Shown here: positions 9,052-22,739 of the stretch, in pieces
Numbering within the stretch: the stretch's first letter is position 1
How the letters are laid out: each line of letters begins with the position of its first letter
From: Polynucleobacter sp. AP-Kolm-20A-A1
Lineage (GTDB): Bacteria; Pseudomonadota; Gammaproteobacteria; Burkholderiales; Burkholderiaceae
Reading direction: 5' to 3'
NCBI RefSeq assembly: GCF_018688315.1
Contig: NZ_CP061315.1
Coordinates: forward strand, 1,302,001-1,366,000
Length of the DNA stretch: 64,000 nucleotides
Position numbers and translations under genes: made by a program
The notes under the pieces: model-generated
What the model saw: the letters and a program-made list of their open reading frames with translations, nothing else
What the model was told of the DNA's origin: nothing
The model's database searches: none

Positions 9052-9687
9052 TTATTTGTATCGTAGCTTATTGACATGCTCCACATCCGTCTCACTGGTA
9101 AGAGCTAAACGAACACACTCCAATCTACCGACTGCAAACTGCATCCTATTCTCAGTGATGGTATCTGCCGTCTGAGTCTTCAAATACGCAATCAAGCCAT
9201 CAAGCGAGAACACACCCGCTGGTGGAGGCTTCTTAAATTCAGAATCGCCAGCGAACACTACTACCCCTTTTATGAATTGAGGCTCAATGAAGTCGAGCGC
9301 CCTCTCTATGGCCTTGAGATGACCGTAATTCTGCTGAATAGGGTTTTGAAACTGGTATCGCCCTCTGCGCGTGATTTGCATCCACAGTTTTTGACTTGCG
9401 CTACAGAATATCCAGCCCGAGTAATCTTTAGTCTCTATTACAAATATTCCGCGCCTAGAAATTAATACATGATCTATCTGCGTTGTACCCCCGCCATCCC
9501 TCGGTAGTGTTAAATGATTCATCAGATGCCAATCCCTAGATGGTAGATTAGCCATCAATGCATCCCTGACTCTTTGCTCTCCAGCGTTCTGCGCTTGGTA
9601 CGAAGAATTACGCCTAGACCCTGCTAGATATCCAATAAATAATAGGATGAAGCCGGTTACCAGTGTTATCGAGCCAATATCTTTCAT
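9052..9687 (-). CDS. Membrane-anchored NERD-domain protein
   Basis: The 211 residues start with one membrane helix (about 6-23) followed by a nuclease-related domain: GEQRVRDAL, LPRDGGGTTQIDHVLISRRGIFVIETKDYSGWIF, where the Asp and the E-T-K triad fit the nuclease-like active site. NERD proteins are thought to process nucleic acid but few have been tested. An AGGA ribosome site precedes the ATG. It is a lone gene immediately downstream of tRNA-Ser on the same strand. Confidence 0.85.
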   Translation of the reverse strand: MKDIGSITLVTGFILLFIGYLAGSRRNSSYQAQNAGEQRVRDALMANLPSRDWHLMNHLTLPRDGGGTTQIDHVLISRRGIFVIETKDYSGWIFCSASQKLWMQITRRGRYQFQNPIQQNYGHLKAIERALDFIEPQFIKGVVVFAGDSEFKKPPPAGVFSLDGLIAYLKTQTADTITENRMQFAVGRLECVRLALTSETDVEHVNKLRYK

Positions 9688-9714
9688 TTAAAAATCCTAA
9701 CGGGTAAAGCGTCG

Positions 9715-9804
<90 letters not shown>

Positions 9805-9868
9805 GATAACTGCAGGATAAAACTTAAATAGCAACCTTGTTGAGGGCTTGTTGCTTCAGGCTTGCTGC

Positions 9869-10287
9869 TTATTGCTCGCAGACACCCGTCATCAAAAGCG
9901 AGCCAGAAAAGAATCCAAACGGCTTCTTGCCGTCTTTTGTAAATCCTTCGATGCTGAGATAGTCCACAAAGACACCATCTTTGCCAGCAGCCTTTTGCGT
10001 CCAAATAACTTTGTAAGCATTACCGTTGCTTCCAGATGCGATGACTTTAGGCTTTCCCAAAGAATCCATCACATCACCAACCACTTCCCCGGATTTCTTG
10101 ACCACTGCAAATTCTTGGGCAATTCTGGGGCTATCTTTAACGATATCTAGCTCTCCATTGCTTTTGATATAAGCGTCACTCAACACCTCGCATCGGTAGG
10201 TTTTTTCAGTCGCCAAAACCCCTGGAGAAATCAATGCCGTACAAATAAGTGTTAGAAATAATGAGAGCTTATGCATTTGCGCAAACA

Positions 10288-10288
<1 letters not shown>
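9869..10288 (-). CDS. Secreted hypothetical protein
   Basis: Not a family I recognise. The 139 residues begin with a signal peptide (hydrophobic stretch around residues 7-26, probable cleavage after VLA), followed by a mature part of about 110 residues with two cysteines, one near its start (YRCEV) and one at the very end (GVCEQ), which could form a disulfide. Its ATG overlaps the serS stop as TAATG, which argues for translational coupling; an in-frame ATG four codons later would also keep the signal peptide. Confidence 0.7.
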
Positions 10289-11610
<1,322 letters not shown>

Positions 11611-11625
11611 TTAGGTATATGGGCT

Positions 11626-12309
11626 CTAGTTTAAGCGCAAGACTTCTGCCCCGGCGGGCGGATAGAAAGTAAAGCGATTGGCAGGTAAATTCACATTGAG
11701 CTGGATCTTATCCAGGGTAACGAGCACTACGCTACCCAATCCATCGGTAAGTTCAAGGGCTTTAGGCAAACCGTTGATCATGCCAATCGAAATCTTGGTG
11801 TACGGTAAATCACTTTTACCTTTGGCATTAGGGTCTTTTTTAGGTGTTAGAGCTACCCACTTCATACCCAATCGCTCTTCCCCATCCACCAGATCGAAGT
11901 GCTGATCTAATGAACTCTCACCAAAGAGAATTGCTGCTGGAGTTGATGCCAATGCTTGTCCAGCTGGACGAAAGGTTGCTTGATTTAAATCCTTGTCCCA
12001 CAAGATGAGCTGTTTGCCATCAGCGATGAGCTTTTGCTCAAACGGTTTTTGCGTATCCCAAATAAAACGACCAGGACGTTGAAACACAAAATGGCCTTGG
12101 GTTTGGCGCACTACTTTTAAACCTTTATCTTGCGGCTCATTTGCTTTAGGTGCGCGTAACTGTTGCTGCACAAAATCGCCTTCAGCTGTTTTTGAGTTGC
12201 GCACGAATTGGCGCAATTGCTCTGAACCAGTCTCCGCTTGAGATAGGGCTGCATTTGAAAATAAGATGCTGGCAATACTGAGGATTGCTGCTATGAGAAC
12301 TCTTGGCAT
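11626..12309 (-). CDS. lolA: Outer-membrane lipoprotein carrier protein LolA
   Basis: LolA ferries lipoproteins through the periplasm from LolCDE to LolB. The 227-residue product has a signal peptide ending near LSQA, and the incomplete beta-barrel sequence of the family with QTQGHFVFQRPGRFIWDTQKPFEQKLIADGKQLILWDKDLNQAT. The ribosome site GGAG is made by the last codons of ftsK, so the genes are tightly linked; ftsK-lolA-serS is a common order in proteobacteria. Confidence 0.95.
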   Translation of the reverse strand: MPRVLIAAILSIASILFSNAALSQAETGSEQLRQFVRNSKTAEGDFVQQQLRAPKANEPQDKGLKVVRQTQGHFVFQRPGRFIWDTQKPFEQKLIADGKQLILWDKDLNQATFRPAGQALASTPAAILFGESSLDQHFDLVDGEERLGMKWVALTPKKDPNAKGKSDLPYTKISIGMINGLPKALELTDGLGSVVLVTLDKIQLNVNLPANRFTFYPPAGAEVLRLN

Positions 12310-12315
12310 GGAACC

Positions 12316-15624
<3,309 letters not shown>

Positions 15625-15666
15625 AAAGCTGAGATGTTTCTTTGTAACTCAGTAATAAGGTAATAA

Positions 15667-15699
15667 AAAAACGCCTAGCAATGCTAGGCGTTTTTGTTT
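15667..15699. repeat. Terminator palindrome, copy 1 of a 33-bp exact repeat
   Basis: Two 14-base perfect arms with a single central base and flanking A and T runs make a bidirectional rho-independent terminator, here ending trxB. The same 33 bases recur exactly at 16657-16689, on the far side of the vapBC cassette. Confidence 0.92.
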
Positions 15700-15711
15700 T
15701 AGGGACGATGC

Positions 15712-16110
15712 TTAAACCCAGTTTTCAAGAGCAAGGTTTGGAACCCTCTTAAACTCAGACATATTGTTGGTAACAAGAGTTAGGCCGTGACTTCTGGCGT
15801 GAGCTGCAATATGAATATCATTTACTCCAATGGGCTGACCCGCACGCTCTAGAAAAGCCTTAATTTGCCCATAATGCTGAGTTGCAGCTATGTCATAGGG
15901 CAAAACCTCTAAGTGGCTAATGAAGTCTTCAATAACATTGAGATTTTTTTCTACGCTTGCACTTTTTTCGGCGCCATAAATTAGCTCTGCCAATGTAATT
16001 GCTGATATAGCCATACGATTAGCATTTTTGTTGAATACTTTAAGCGCCTCTAGTGGTTTTTGCTTTATGACATAAATAACAATATTTGTGTCCAATAGGT
16101 ACTTAAGCAT
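15712..16110 (-). CDS. vapC: VapC-type PIN-domain toxin
   Basis: VapC toxins are Mg-dependent RNases that usually cut tRNA or rRNA. The 132 residues have the PIN acidic set: Asp7 in LLDTNIVIY, Glu in TLAELIYGAE, Asp in VNDIHIAAHA, and the late NNMSEF. Its ATG overlaps the antitoxin stop as TAATG, the usual coupling. It ends 13 bases from the first copy of the repeated terminator. Confidence 0.93.
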   Translation of the reverse strand: MLKYLLDTNIVIYVIKQKPLEALKVFNKNANRMAISAITLAELIYGAEKSASVEKNLNVIEDFISHLEVLPYDIAATQHYGQIKAFLERAGQPIGVNDIHIAAHARSHGLTLVTNNMSEFKRVPNLALENWV

Positions 16111-16343
16111 TAGAGGGAGTCTCTATCGCCTTGCTCCTGGGAGCCTCTTTCGTTCATGAAGTCTTCACTTACACCTGCTTCACCCAAGAAGAAGTTGTCC
16201 CACATATTTTCTATAGGTGCAATGATGCGCTCACGACCTTTTGAGCGTACGTTAACCTTGCGCACATTTTCTGGCAATCGCATTTCTGCAGGCAATCTCA
16301 CCGCCTGAGTACGGTTGTTGGTAAACACTGTTGAAATAGCCAA
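16110..16343 (-). CDS. vapB: VapB antitoxin (AbrB/SpoVT fold)
   Basis: The 77 residues begin AISTVFTNNRTQAVRLPAE, the swapped-hairpin DNA-binding motif of VapB/VagC antitoxins, and end in an acidic tail that would wrap the toxin (WDNFFLGEAGVSEDFMNERG). An ATG at 16358 is open in frame, but it carries the ribosome site GGAGGG (16351-16356) seven bases before the TTG at 16343, and family members start just before A-x-x-TVF, so the TTG start is preferred. Confidence 0.9.
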   Translation of the reverse strand: MAISTVFTNNRTQAVRLPAEMRLPENVRKVNVRSKGRERIIAPIENMWDNFFLGEAGVSEDFMNERGSQEQGDRDSL

Positions 16344-16350
16344 AAGTTGA

Positions 16351-16380
16351 CCCTCCATATGTATATAGCAATTGTATATC
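16351..16380 (-). promoter_or_regulatory. vapB ribosome site and possible operator
   Basis: GGAGGG at 16356-16351 fixes the TTG start of vapB. Just upstream, an A/T-rich stretch holds two copies of TGTATAT 14 bases apart on the plus strand, in a near-palindromic setting, a plausible VapBC autoregulation site that would overlap the promoter. Confidence 0.45.
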
Positions 16381-16404
16381 GCACTTAGCCTAATTTCAAC
16401 CCCT

Positions 16405-16602
16405 TTAAGAGGAAACCTTGTCTGTATGGGGCTTCGGAGAACTTCTAATTAACATTTCCCACTCTAGATCATCTTCCCCCTCATGCACCAAGATTTGCAT
16501 CTCTGTAACAAGATTTAATGCCTCAATATCGACAAAACCCTTTGGAAAGGTTTTGGAATTTGTAAGATCCACGCGCACTTTAATTAACTCAATTTTTTGC
16601 AT
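16405..16602 (-). CDS. Small hypothetical acidic protein
   Basis: A 65-residue reading frame I do not recognise, with alternating beta-like segments (MQKIELIKVRVDL, VDIEALNLVTEMQILVHEGEDDLEWEM). It lies between vapB and the second copy of the repeated terminator, inside the presumed inserted cassette. There is no ribosome site, but TATCAT lies seven bases before the ATG, like the leaderless genes elsewhere in this window, which raises the chance that it is real. Confidence 0.45.
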   Translation of the reverse strand: MQKIELIKVRVDLTNSKTFPKGFVDIEALNLVTEMQILVHEGEDDLEWEMLIRSSPKPHTDKVSS

Positions 16603-16656
16603 GGGTTAAATGATAATTAAACCAAAGACCTGAATATCGAAATGGCGATACCAAAC

Positions 16657-16689
16657 AAAAACGCCTAGCAATGCTAGGCGTTTTTGTTT
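16657..16689. repeat. Terminator palindrome, copy 2 of a 33-bp exact repeat
   Basis: Identical over 33 bases to 15667-16699's counterpart at 15667-15699. Here it ends hppA, read from the minus strand. The two copies enclose vapBC and the 65-residue gene. Confidence 0.92.
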
Positions 16690-16705
16690 GTTGCGGTTTT
16701 ATTAC

Positions 16706-18766
16706 TTAACGTGAGATCACTGGCAAGAGTGGCACGATGAGCAACGCCACGATGTTGATGATCTTGATCAGTGGGTTAACAGCGGGACCCGCAGTATCTT
16801 TATAAGGGTCACCTACGGTGTCGCCAGTTACTGCAGCTTTATGCGCTTCAGAACCTTTGCCACCGAAGTTACCTTCTTCGATGTATTTCTTTGCATTATC
16901 CCAAGCACCGCCGCCAGTACACATCGAGATCGCCACAAATAAACCAGTCACGATCGTGCCCATCAGCAAGCCACCCAAAGCAGCAGGCCCAAGCAAGAGG
17001 CCAACAACGATTGGTGCAACTACTGGCAAGAGTGAAGGAACAATCATCTCTTTAATGGCTGCAGATGTCAGCATGTCGACTGCTTTGCCATACTCAGGCT
17101 TAGAAGTGCCCTCCATGATTCCAGGAATATCCCGGAACTGGCGACGAACCTCCTCCACTACCGCACCAGCACAACGACCAACCGCTTCCATCGCCATCGC
17201 ACCAAACAAGTAAGGAATCATGCCGCCAATAAAGAGGCCAATAATCACCATATGGTTAGACAAGTCAAACGACACTTGCTGGCCAATACTCTCTAAAGCG
17301 TGTGTGTAGTCAGCAAAGAGCACAAGAGACGCCAAACCAGCTGAACCAATGGCATAGCCTTTGGTTACTGCTTTTGTAGTGTTGCCAACCGCATCTAATG
17401 GATCGGTAATATCGCGTACAGATTGTGGCAAGCCTGCCATCTCTGCAATACCGCCAGCGTTATCTGTAATTGGGCCATAGGCATCCAGCGCAACGACGAT
17501 ACCTGCCATTGACAACATTGCTGTTGCTGCAATTGCAATGCCATACAAACCAGCCAACCAGTACGCAGCAAAAATCGCTGCGCATACAAATAGAACTGGA
17601 TAAGCGGTAGACTTCATTGAGATGCCTAAACCAGCAATGATGTTTGTGCCGTGACCTTTGGTCGATGCTTCAGCAATGTGTTGCACTGGTTTGAACTGGG
17701 TACCGGTGTAGTACTCGGTAATCCACACTAAACCTGCTGTGAGCAACAAACCGACTACTGTTGAACCAAACAAACGCCATTGGCTACCAGGGATACCCAA
17801 AGCATCATCCGGCATGATGAAGTTGGTTACAAAGTAGAAGGCTACAAGTGACAAGCCACCAGCAATGATCAAACCTTTATACAAAGCAGGCATCACGTTT
17901 CTCATGCCGGGAGTTGCTTTAACAAATGAACAGCCAATGATCGAGGCAATGATAGAAACGCCACCGAGAACCAATGGATAGATGATTGCAGCTACTGGCG
18001 CACCCGCCACCATTAAAGATCCTAAGACCATGGTTGCAATAAGTGTCACCGCATAAGTTTCAAATAAGTCAGCCGCCATACCTGCGCAGTCACCAACGTT
18101 ATCGCCAACGTTGTCAGCAATCACCGCGGGATTGCGTGGATCATCTTCCGGAATACCCGCTTCAACTTTTCCGACTAAGTCAGCACCAACGTCAGCACCC
18201 TTAGTGAAGATGCCGCCGCCCAATCGAGCGAAGATCGAAATCAATGAAGATCCGAATGCCAAACCAATTAATGGATGCAACACAGAAGAGAGGTCTTGGC
18301 CCGCACCAATCGATACGAGGAACATAAAGAACAAACCAACACCTAAGAGTCCAAGTCCAACTACCAACATACCGGTAATGGCGCCACCTTTAAATGCCAC
18401 ATTAAGGGCTTCGTTCATACCCTTGGTTGCCGCTTCAGCTGTACGCACGTTTGCGCGTACTGAAACATTCATGCCGATGAAACCGCAAGCACCAGATAGA
18501 ACGGCGCCAATCACAAATCCAATGGCAGTTGCAAAATCAAGGAAGAGCGCCATGAGAATGGTCAGAACTACCCCAACCACAGCAATCGTTTTATATTGGC
18601 GCGACAAATATGCTGCCGCACCCTGCTGAATTGCCTCGGCAATTTCTTGCATCTTGGCATTTCCCGTACTTTGCTTCAAGATCCAGCCGCGCATCACAAA
18701 ACCGTAAATTACGGCTATGACACCGCACGCCAAGGCAAAATACAAGCCTAAAGTGACATTACTCAT
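16706..18766 (-). CDS. hppA: Proton-pumping membrane pyrophosphatase
   Basis: H+-PPase couples hydrolysis of pyrophosphate to proton export, conserving energy. The 686 residues hold about 16 membrane helices and the catalytic loops [36 protein letters not shown] and the C-terminal [14 protein letters not shown]. The segment GNTTKAVT has Lys and Thr at the two positions that mark the potassium-independent subclass (Ala and Gly/Ala in the potassium-dependent type). The start at 18766 (MSNVTLGL) has an AGGGAG ribosome site; the frame is open 12 codons further. It is divergent from ppa. Confidence 0.97.
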   Translation of the reverse strand: MSNVTLGLYFALACGVIAVIYGFVMRGWILKQSTGNAKMQEIAEAIQQGAAAYLSRQYKTIAVVGVVLTILMALFLDFATAIGFVIGAVLSGACGFIGMNVSVRANVRTAEAATKGMNEALNVAFKGGAITGMLVVGLGLLGVGLFFMFLVSIGAGQDLSSVLHPLIGLAFGSSLISIFARLGGGIFTKGADVGADLVGKVEAGIPEDDPRNPAVIADNVGDNVGDCAGMAADLFETYAVTLIATMVLGSLMVAGAPVAAIIYPLVLGGVSIIASIIGCSFVKATPGMRNVMPALYKGLIIAGGLSLVAFYFVTNFIMPDDALGIPGSQWRLFGSTVVGLLLTAGLVWITEYYTGTQFKPVQHIAEASTKGHGTNIIAGLGISMKSTAYPVLFVCAAIFAAYWLAGLYGIAIAATAMLSMAGIVVALDAYGPITDNAGGIAEMAGLPQSVRDITDPLDAVGNTTKAVTKGYAIGSAGLASLVLFADYTHALESIGQQVSFDLSNHMVIIGLFIGGMIPYLFGAMAMEAVGRCAGAVVEEVRRQFRDIPGIMEGTSKPEYGKAVDMLTSAAIKEMIVPSLLPVVAPIVVGLLLGPAALGGLLMGTIVTGLFVAISMCTGGGAWDNAKKYIEEGNFGGKGSEAHKAAVTGDTVGDPYKDTAGPAVNPLIKIINIVALLIVPLLPVISR

Positions 18767-18960
18767 GCTTGAACTCCCTAAAGTTAATGATTTGTTAATC
18801 ATTTGTTAATCTTTATTGTTTTGCATATCCTGCACTTAGGTAGACCCGGTTCCCGAAAGCTTTAAACTATGGTCTTTAAGCTGTACCAGTATGTAACAGA
18901 ATCACCCCTGCTCCCCCTCTATAGGATCAGGGTATTTACTAATCATTATTCGGAGTATTT

Positions 18961-19497
18961 ATGAGTCTCGACAAAGTCAAGCCAGGTAAAAAGATCCCTG
19001 AAAGCTTCAACGTCATTATTGAAATCCCAATGAACGCGGATCCAATCAAGTATGAAGTAGACAAAGAGAGTGGCGCAATTTTCGTTGACCGTTTTATGGG
19101 TACTGCAATGCACTATCCATGTAACTATGGCTACATCAATAAAACGATCGCTGGTGATGGCGACCCTGTTGACGTTCTCGTAATTACTCCATTCCCACTC
19201 ATCCCTGGTGTTGTTGTTAGCTGCCGCGCAATCGGTATTTTGCAAATGGAAGATGAAGCTGGCCAAGACGCTAAATTGTTGGCTGTGCCTGAAGACAAAA
19301 TTTTGCCTATCTATACACACTGGCAAAAACCAGAAGACATCAACCCATTGCGTTTAAATCAAATCCAACACTTCTTCGAGCACTACAAAGATCTCGAGCC
19401 AGGTAAATGGGTAAAAGTTAAAGGTTGGGGTGGTATTGCTGAAGCCCATCAAGAAATTCTTGAGGGCATTGAGCGTTACAACAAAGAGCACGCTTAA
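18961..19497 (+). CDS. ppa: Soluble inorganic pyrophosphatase
   Basis: Family I Mg-dependent PPase, which removes pyrophosphate from biosynthesis. The 178 residues contain the metal-binding signature DGDPVDVLV and the flanking conserved YPCNYGYI and [19 protein letters not shown] ribosome site lies seven bases before the ATG. It is divergent from hppA across a 190-base control region, so the cell's wasteful and energy-saving pyrophosphatases share one regulatory stretch. Confidence 0.97.
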   Translation: MSLDKVKPGKKIPESFNVIIEIPMNADPIKYEVDKESGAIFVDRFMGTAMHYPCNYGYINKTIAGDGDPVDVLVITPFPLIPGVVVSCRAIGILQMEDEAGQDAKLLAVPEDKILPIYTHWQKPEDINPLRLNQIQHFFEHYKDLEPGKWVKVKGWGGIAEAHQEILEGIERYNKEHA

Positions 19498-19540
19498 TTA
19501 CTTATTTATTTAATTAATAGCACAGGCTTTGTGAATCGGA

Positions 19541-21160
19541 GTGAGCGCACAGAAAATTGCTTTAGCCCAAATCAACCCATTACTGGGTGATTTGGCTGGC
19601 AACGCGCAACTCATTCACAAAGCCGCTCTGGATGCCCATTCTCAAGGCGCCAAACTCGTAGTAACCCCTGAGCTTTCGCTCACAGGCTATCCCCCAGAAG
19701 ACTTACTACTCCGCCCTGCTTTTATTGCAGCAGCTCAAGAGCAGCTTGAGCTCTTGATGAAGGAGTTGGCTCAATACTCCGGTCTAACAGTTATTGTGGG
19801 CCATCCAAAACAAACATCCGCGGGTTTGCAGAACTATGCCTCTGTTTTACAAAATGGCAAAGTGATTGCAGGCTATGCAAAACAAGAATTGCCTAATCAT
19901 GAAGTATTTGACGAAGTGCGTTACTTCGTCCCTGGCAATCAAGCCTGTGTCTTTGAGTGCGAAGGCATTCGTTACGGATTAATTTTGTGTGAGGATGCAT
20001 GGCATCCTGGTCCAGCTATGCAAGCTCATGCAGCAGGCGCACAAGTATTGCTCGTTCCAAACGCCTCGCCCTACCACTTGAAAAAAGAAGCGCTACGTAT
20101 TGAAGTGCTGCGTGGTCACATTGCAAAAACAAAGATGCCATTGGTTTATGTGAATGCGGTTGGCGGCCAAGATGAATTAGTGTTTGATGGCGGCTCATTT
20201 GCATTAAATAGTCGTGGCGAGGTTGTGATGGCCATGCCTCAGTTTGAAACCGGCTTAGGCATTGTTGCCATATCCCCATCAGGCGAGCTGGAAAAGGGAT
20301 TGATCACCCCACCCCAATCGGTTGAAGCGCAGGCCTACCAAGCCCTGGTTTTGGGTGTACGCGACTATGTCAACAAGAACCGCTTTCCTGGCGTGATCAT
20401 TGGCTTATCCGGGGGCGTAGACTCTGCACTGGTTCTGGCAATAGCTGTAGATGCTTTAGGCGCGGATAAAGTTCGCGCCGTCATGATGGCTTCACGCTAT
20501 ACCGCAGACATCTCTTGGATCGATGCGCGTGAGATGGCACAGAATTTAGGAGTGCAATATGACGAGATTCCGATCAGTGGACCAGTCGATGCATTAGAAG
20601 CTTCTTTGGCTGAACAATTTGCCGGTTTAAAAGTAGATGCTACCGAAGAGAATATTCAGGCACGCGTGCGTGGGACCCTACTGATGGCTCTCTCCAATAA
20701 AACAGGTCGCCTGGTTTTAACTACCGGCAACAAGAGTGAAATGGCAGTGGGCTACTGCACTCTGTATGGTGATATGGCGGGCGGCTTTGCGGTGATTAAA
20801 GACATTGCCAAAACTCTGGTGTATCGCTTATGCACTTATCGCAATAGTATTCAGGCAGTGATACCGGAACGCATCTTGACTCGTGCACCTTCCGCAGAGT
20901 TGCGTCCAGACCAAAAAGACCAAGACAGCCTCCCCTCCTACGAAGTATTGGATGGCATTGTTGAGCGTTACATGGAACAAAACCAATCTATCGCCCAGAT
21001 TATTGCCGCAGGCTTTGATTCTGAAAGCGTGGAAAAAGTAACGCGACTCATTAAACTAAATGAATACAAGCGTCGTCAGGCCCCTCCGGGCGTCCGCGTG
21101 ACTACCAGGGCTTTTGGCCGAGACTGGCGCTATCCAATTACGTCACAATTTAGAGCTTAG
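19541..21160 (+). CDS. nadE: Glutamine-dependent NAD+ synthetase
   Basis: Makes NAD from deamido-NAD using ammonia released from glutamine. The 539 residues join an N-terminal nitrilase-type glutaminase (Glu in VVTPELSLTGYPPEDLLLR, Lys in YAKQELPNHEVFDE, catalytic Cys in LILCEDAW) to a C-terminal synthetase with the PP-loop GLSGGVDSALVLAIA and TTGNKSE. The start is a GTG with a poor upstream site; no in-frame ATG is nearby. It follows ppa by 43 bases and may be cotranscribed with it. Confidence 0.95.
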   Translation: MSAQKIALAQINPLLGDLAGNAQLIHKAALDAHSQGAKLVVTPELSLTGYPPEDLLLRPAFIAAAQEQLELLMKELAQYSGLTVIVGHPKQTSAGLQNYASVLQNGKVIAGYAKQELPNHEVFDEVRYFVPGNQACVFECEGIRYGLILCEDAWHPGPAMQAHAAGAQVLLVPNASPYHLKKEALRIEVLRGHIAKTKMPLVYVNAVGGQDELVFDGGSFALNSRGEVVMAMPQFETGLGIVAISPSGELEKGLITPPQSVEAQAYQALVLGVRDYVNKNRFPGVIIGLSGGVDSALVLAIAVDALGADKVRAVMMASRYTADISWIDAREMAQNLGVQYDEIPISGPVDALEASLAEQFAGLKVDATEENIQARVRGTLLMALSNKTGRLVLTTGNKSEMAVGYCTLYGDMAGGFAVIKDIAKTLVYRLCTYRNSIQAVIPERILTRAPSAELRPDQKDQDSLPSYEVLDGIVERYMEQNQSIAQIIAAGFDSESVEKVTRLIKLNEYKRRQAPPGVRVTTRAFGRDWRYPITSQFRA

Positions 21161-21179
21161 ATTGCTTAGAAGGTCAAAT

Positions 21180-21209
21180 TTGGCAGTTCTTGCCAGTTCT
21201 AGGTATGAT
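21180..21209 (+). promoter_or_regulatory. Promoter of glnB with an inverted repeat over the -35
   Basis: TTGGCA (21180-21185) and TATGAT (21204-21209) are 18 bases apart, a good sigma-70 type promoter, 20 bases before the glnB ATG. The -35 lies in an inverted repeat TGGCA-N5-TGCCA, which may be a regulator site. Confidence 0.6.
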
Positions 21210-21229
21210 TACTGCATTAGGGGGAATAA

Positions 21230-21568
<339 letters not shown>

Positions 21569-21595
21569 TAACCGATTTAACGCATCAAGAAAACG

Positions 21596-21624
21596 CAGCG
21601 GCTTAAAGGCCGCTGTTTTTATTT
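21596..21624 (+). terminator. Rho-independent terminator of glnB
   Basis: CAGCGGC and GCCGCTG arms around a 6-base loop, followed by five T. Confidence 0.93.
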
Positions 21625-21641
21625 GGCCAATATTTATTGAA

Positions 21642-22661
21642 TCAACGCAGTTGAGAATCTGTAGAAGCTGGGGCAGCAGGCTGAGCGATTTCAGCTGGCT
21701 CCAGAACAATAGTTTTGCCGCCAGTGTTTCCAAGGCGAACCTTCGCTCCCTGATAAAACAAGTCGACTTGATTTAAGCCACCAGTTAAAACCTTGAGAGG
21801 CGGCTTACCGTAAACACTAATACCAACACCAGGCTCTAATTGTTTTGTTTGAGTCTTACCTGTCGCATCCACTACGCAAACCGTTTGAGCGGTCTTGGAT
21901 TGTAAGAACACCATGTCACCCGCTTTCTTGGGTGCATCTGGCTTGTAACTAATCGCAGAAGAATCTGCAGCTGGGCACTCAACTGATAAAGCAGGGGCCG
22001 CAACCGCCGGAGCCGCTACTGGAGCTGGGCTTGGCGGCGTTACCGCTTCAGGCTTCGTTTCGGGCTCAGGCTCTTTGATAACTTCCTCCACAACCACGAT
22101 TTCTTCTTTAGGCGGTTCAGGGAAAAATAGTGGACGTAAATTGACTACTGAGAATACTAGCGCTGCAGCAATACCCAAAATAATAAAGAGCTTCTTTTTA
22201 GGGTCTGCACGCTTTGTTGTCTTTGAGCTATCGAGGGAACCGATAGGCTCGAGAGTTTTCATTGGGGCAACTTGCTCAGGCTGACTCTCTACTTTTTTTG
22301 TCTCCCCCGCCTTTGATGGCTTCGCTTTTTTTTCTGGGGCTACTTCTTTGCTCGCTTCAGGGTTCTTTGTTTTTTCAGAATCGTTTACTTTTTCTGGTGC
22401 GCCTTTTGGGGCTGGAATGACTTCACCAAAATCAAAAGCATCTTCTTCTTTTAACTTCAGTAAGCCGGCAACTTTTTTGGCCGCAGTCACTTTAACTTGG
22501 GCACCATAAAAACTACTGCTTTCGCCATTCTCAATCTGCTCTATTTGGCGAACGGATAGACAGGCCATGCCAGACAAATCTTTGGTGCTTAGCCCAAGAT
22601 CCTCTCTTGCCTTAGTAAAGACTTCTTTACGAATCTCAGGAAGTTTGACTGGCTTATTCAC
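21642..22661 (-). CDS. RodZ-like helix-turn-helix membrane protein
   Basis: The 339 residues have the layout of RodZ, which ties MreB to the cell wall machinery: an N-terminal helix-turn-helix of the xenobiotic-response type (about 10-60, LGLSTKDLSGMACLSVRQIEQIENGE), a charged Lys/Glu/Pro linker, one membrane helix (about 157-175), a Pro/Glu-rich periplasmic linker and a C-terminal beta domain with VYGKPPLKVLTGGLNQVDLFYQGAKV, like the DUF4115 end of RodZ. The HTH differs enough from classic RodZ (no aromatic MreB-contact pair that I can place) that the assignment is family-level. The start is a GTG without a ribosome site. Confidence 0.7.
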   Translation of the reverse strand: MNKPVKLPEIRKEVFTKAREDLGLSTKDLSGMACLSVRQIEQIENGESSSFYGAQVKVTAAKKVAGLLKLKEEDAFDFGEVIPAPKGAPEKVNDSEKTKNPEASKEVAPEKKAKPSKAGETKKVESQPEQVAPMKTLEPIGSLDSSKTTKRADPKKKLFIILGIAAALVFSVVNLRPLFFPEPPKEEIVVVEEVIKEPEPETKPEAVTPPSPAPVAAPAVAAPALSVECPAADSSAISYKPDAPKKAGDMVFLQSKTAQTVCVVDATGKTQTKQLEPGVGISVYGKPPLKVLTGGLNQVDLFYQGAKVRLGNTGGKTIVLEPAEIAQPAAPASTDSQLR

Positions 22662-22739
22662 GAAGCAGCTATGGTCTCAGGTTGAAATGACATAAGTGAT
22701 AGTAATCCCAAAATGGTACGTGAGTAATTCGCTTTGCGG

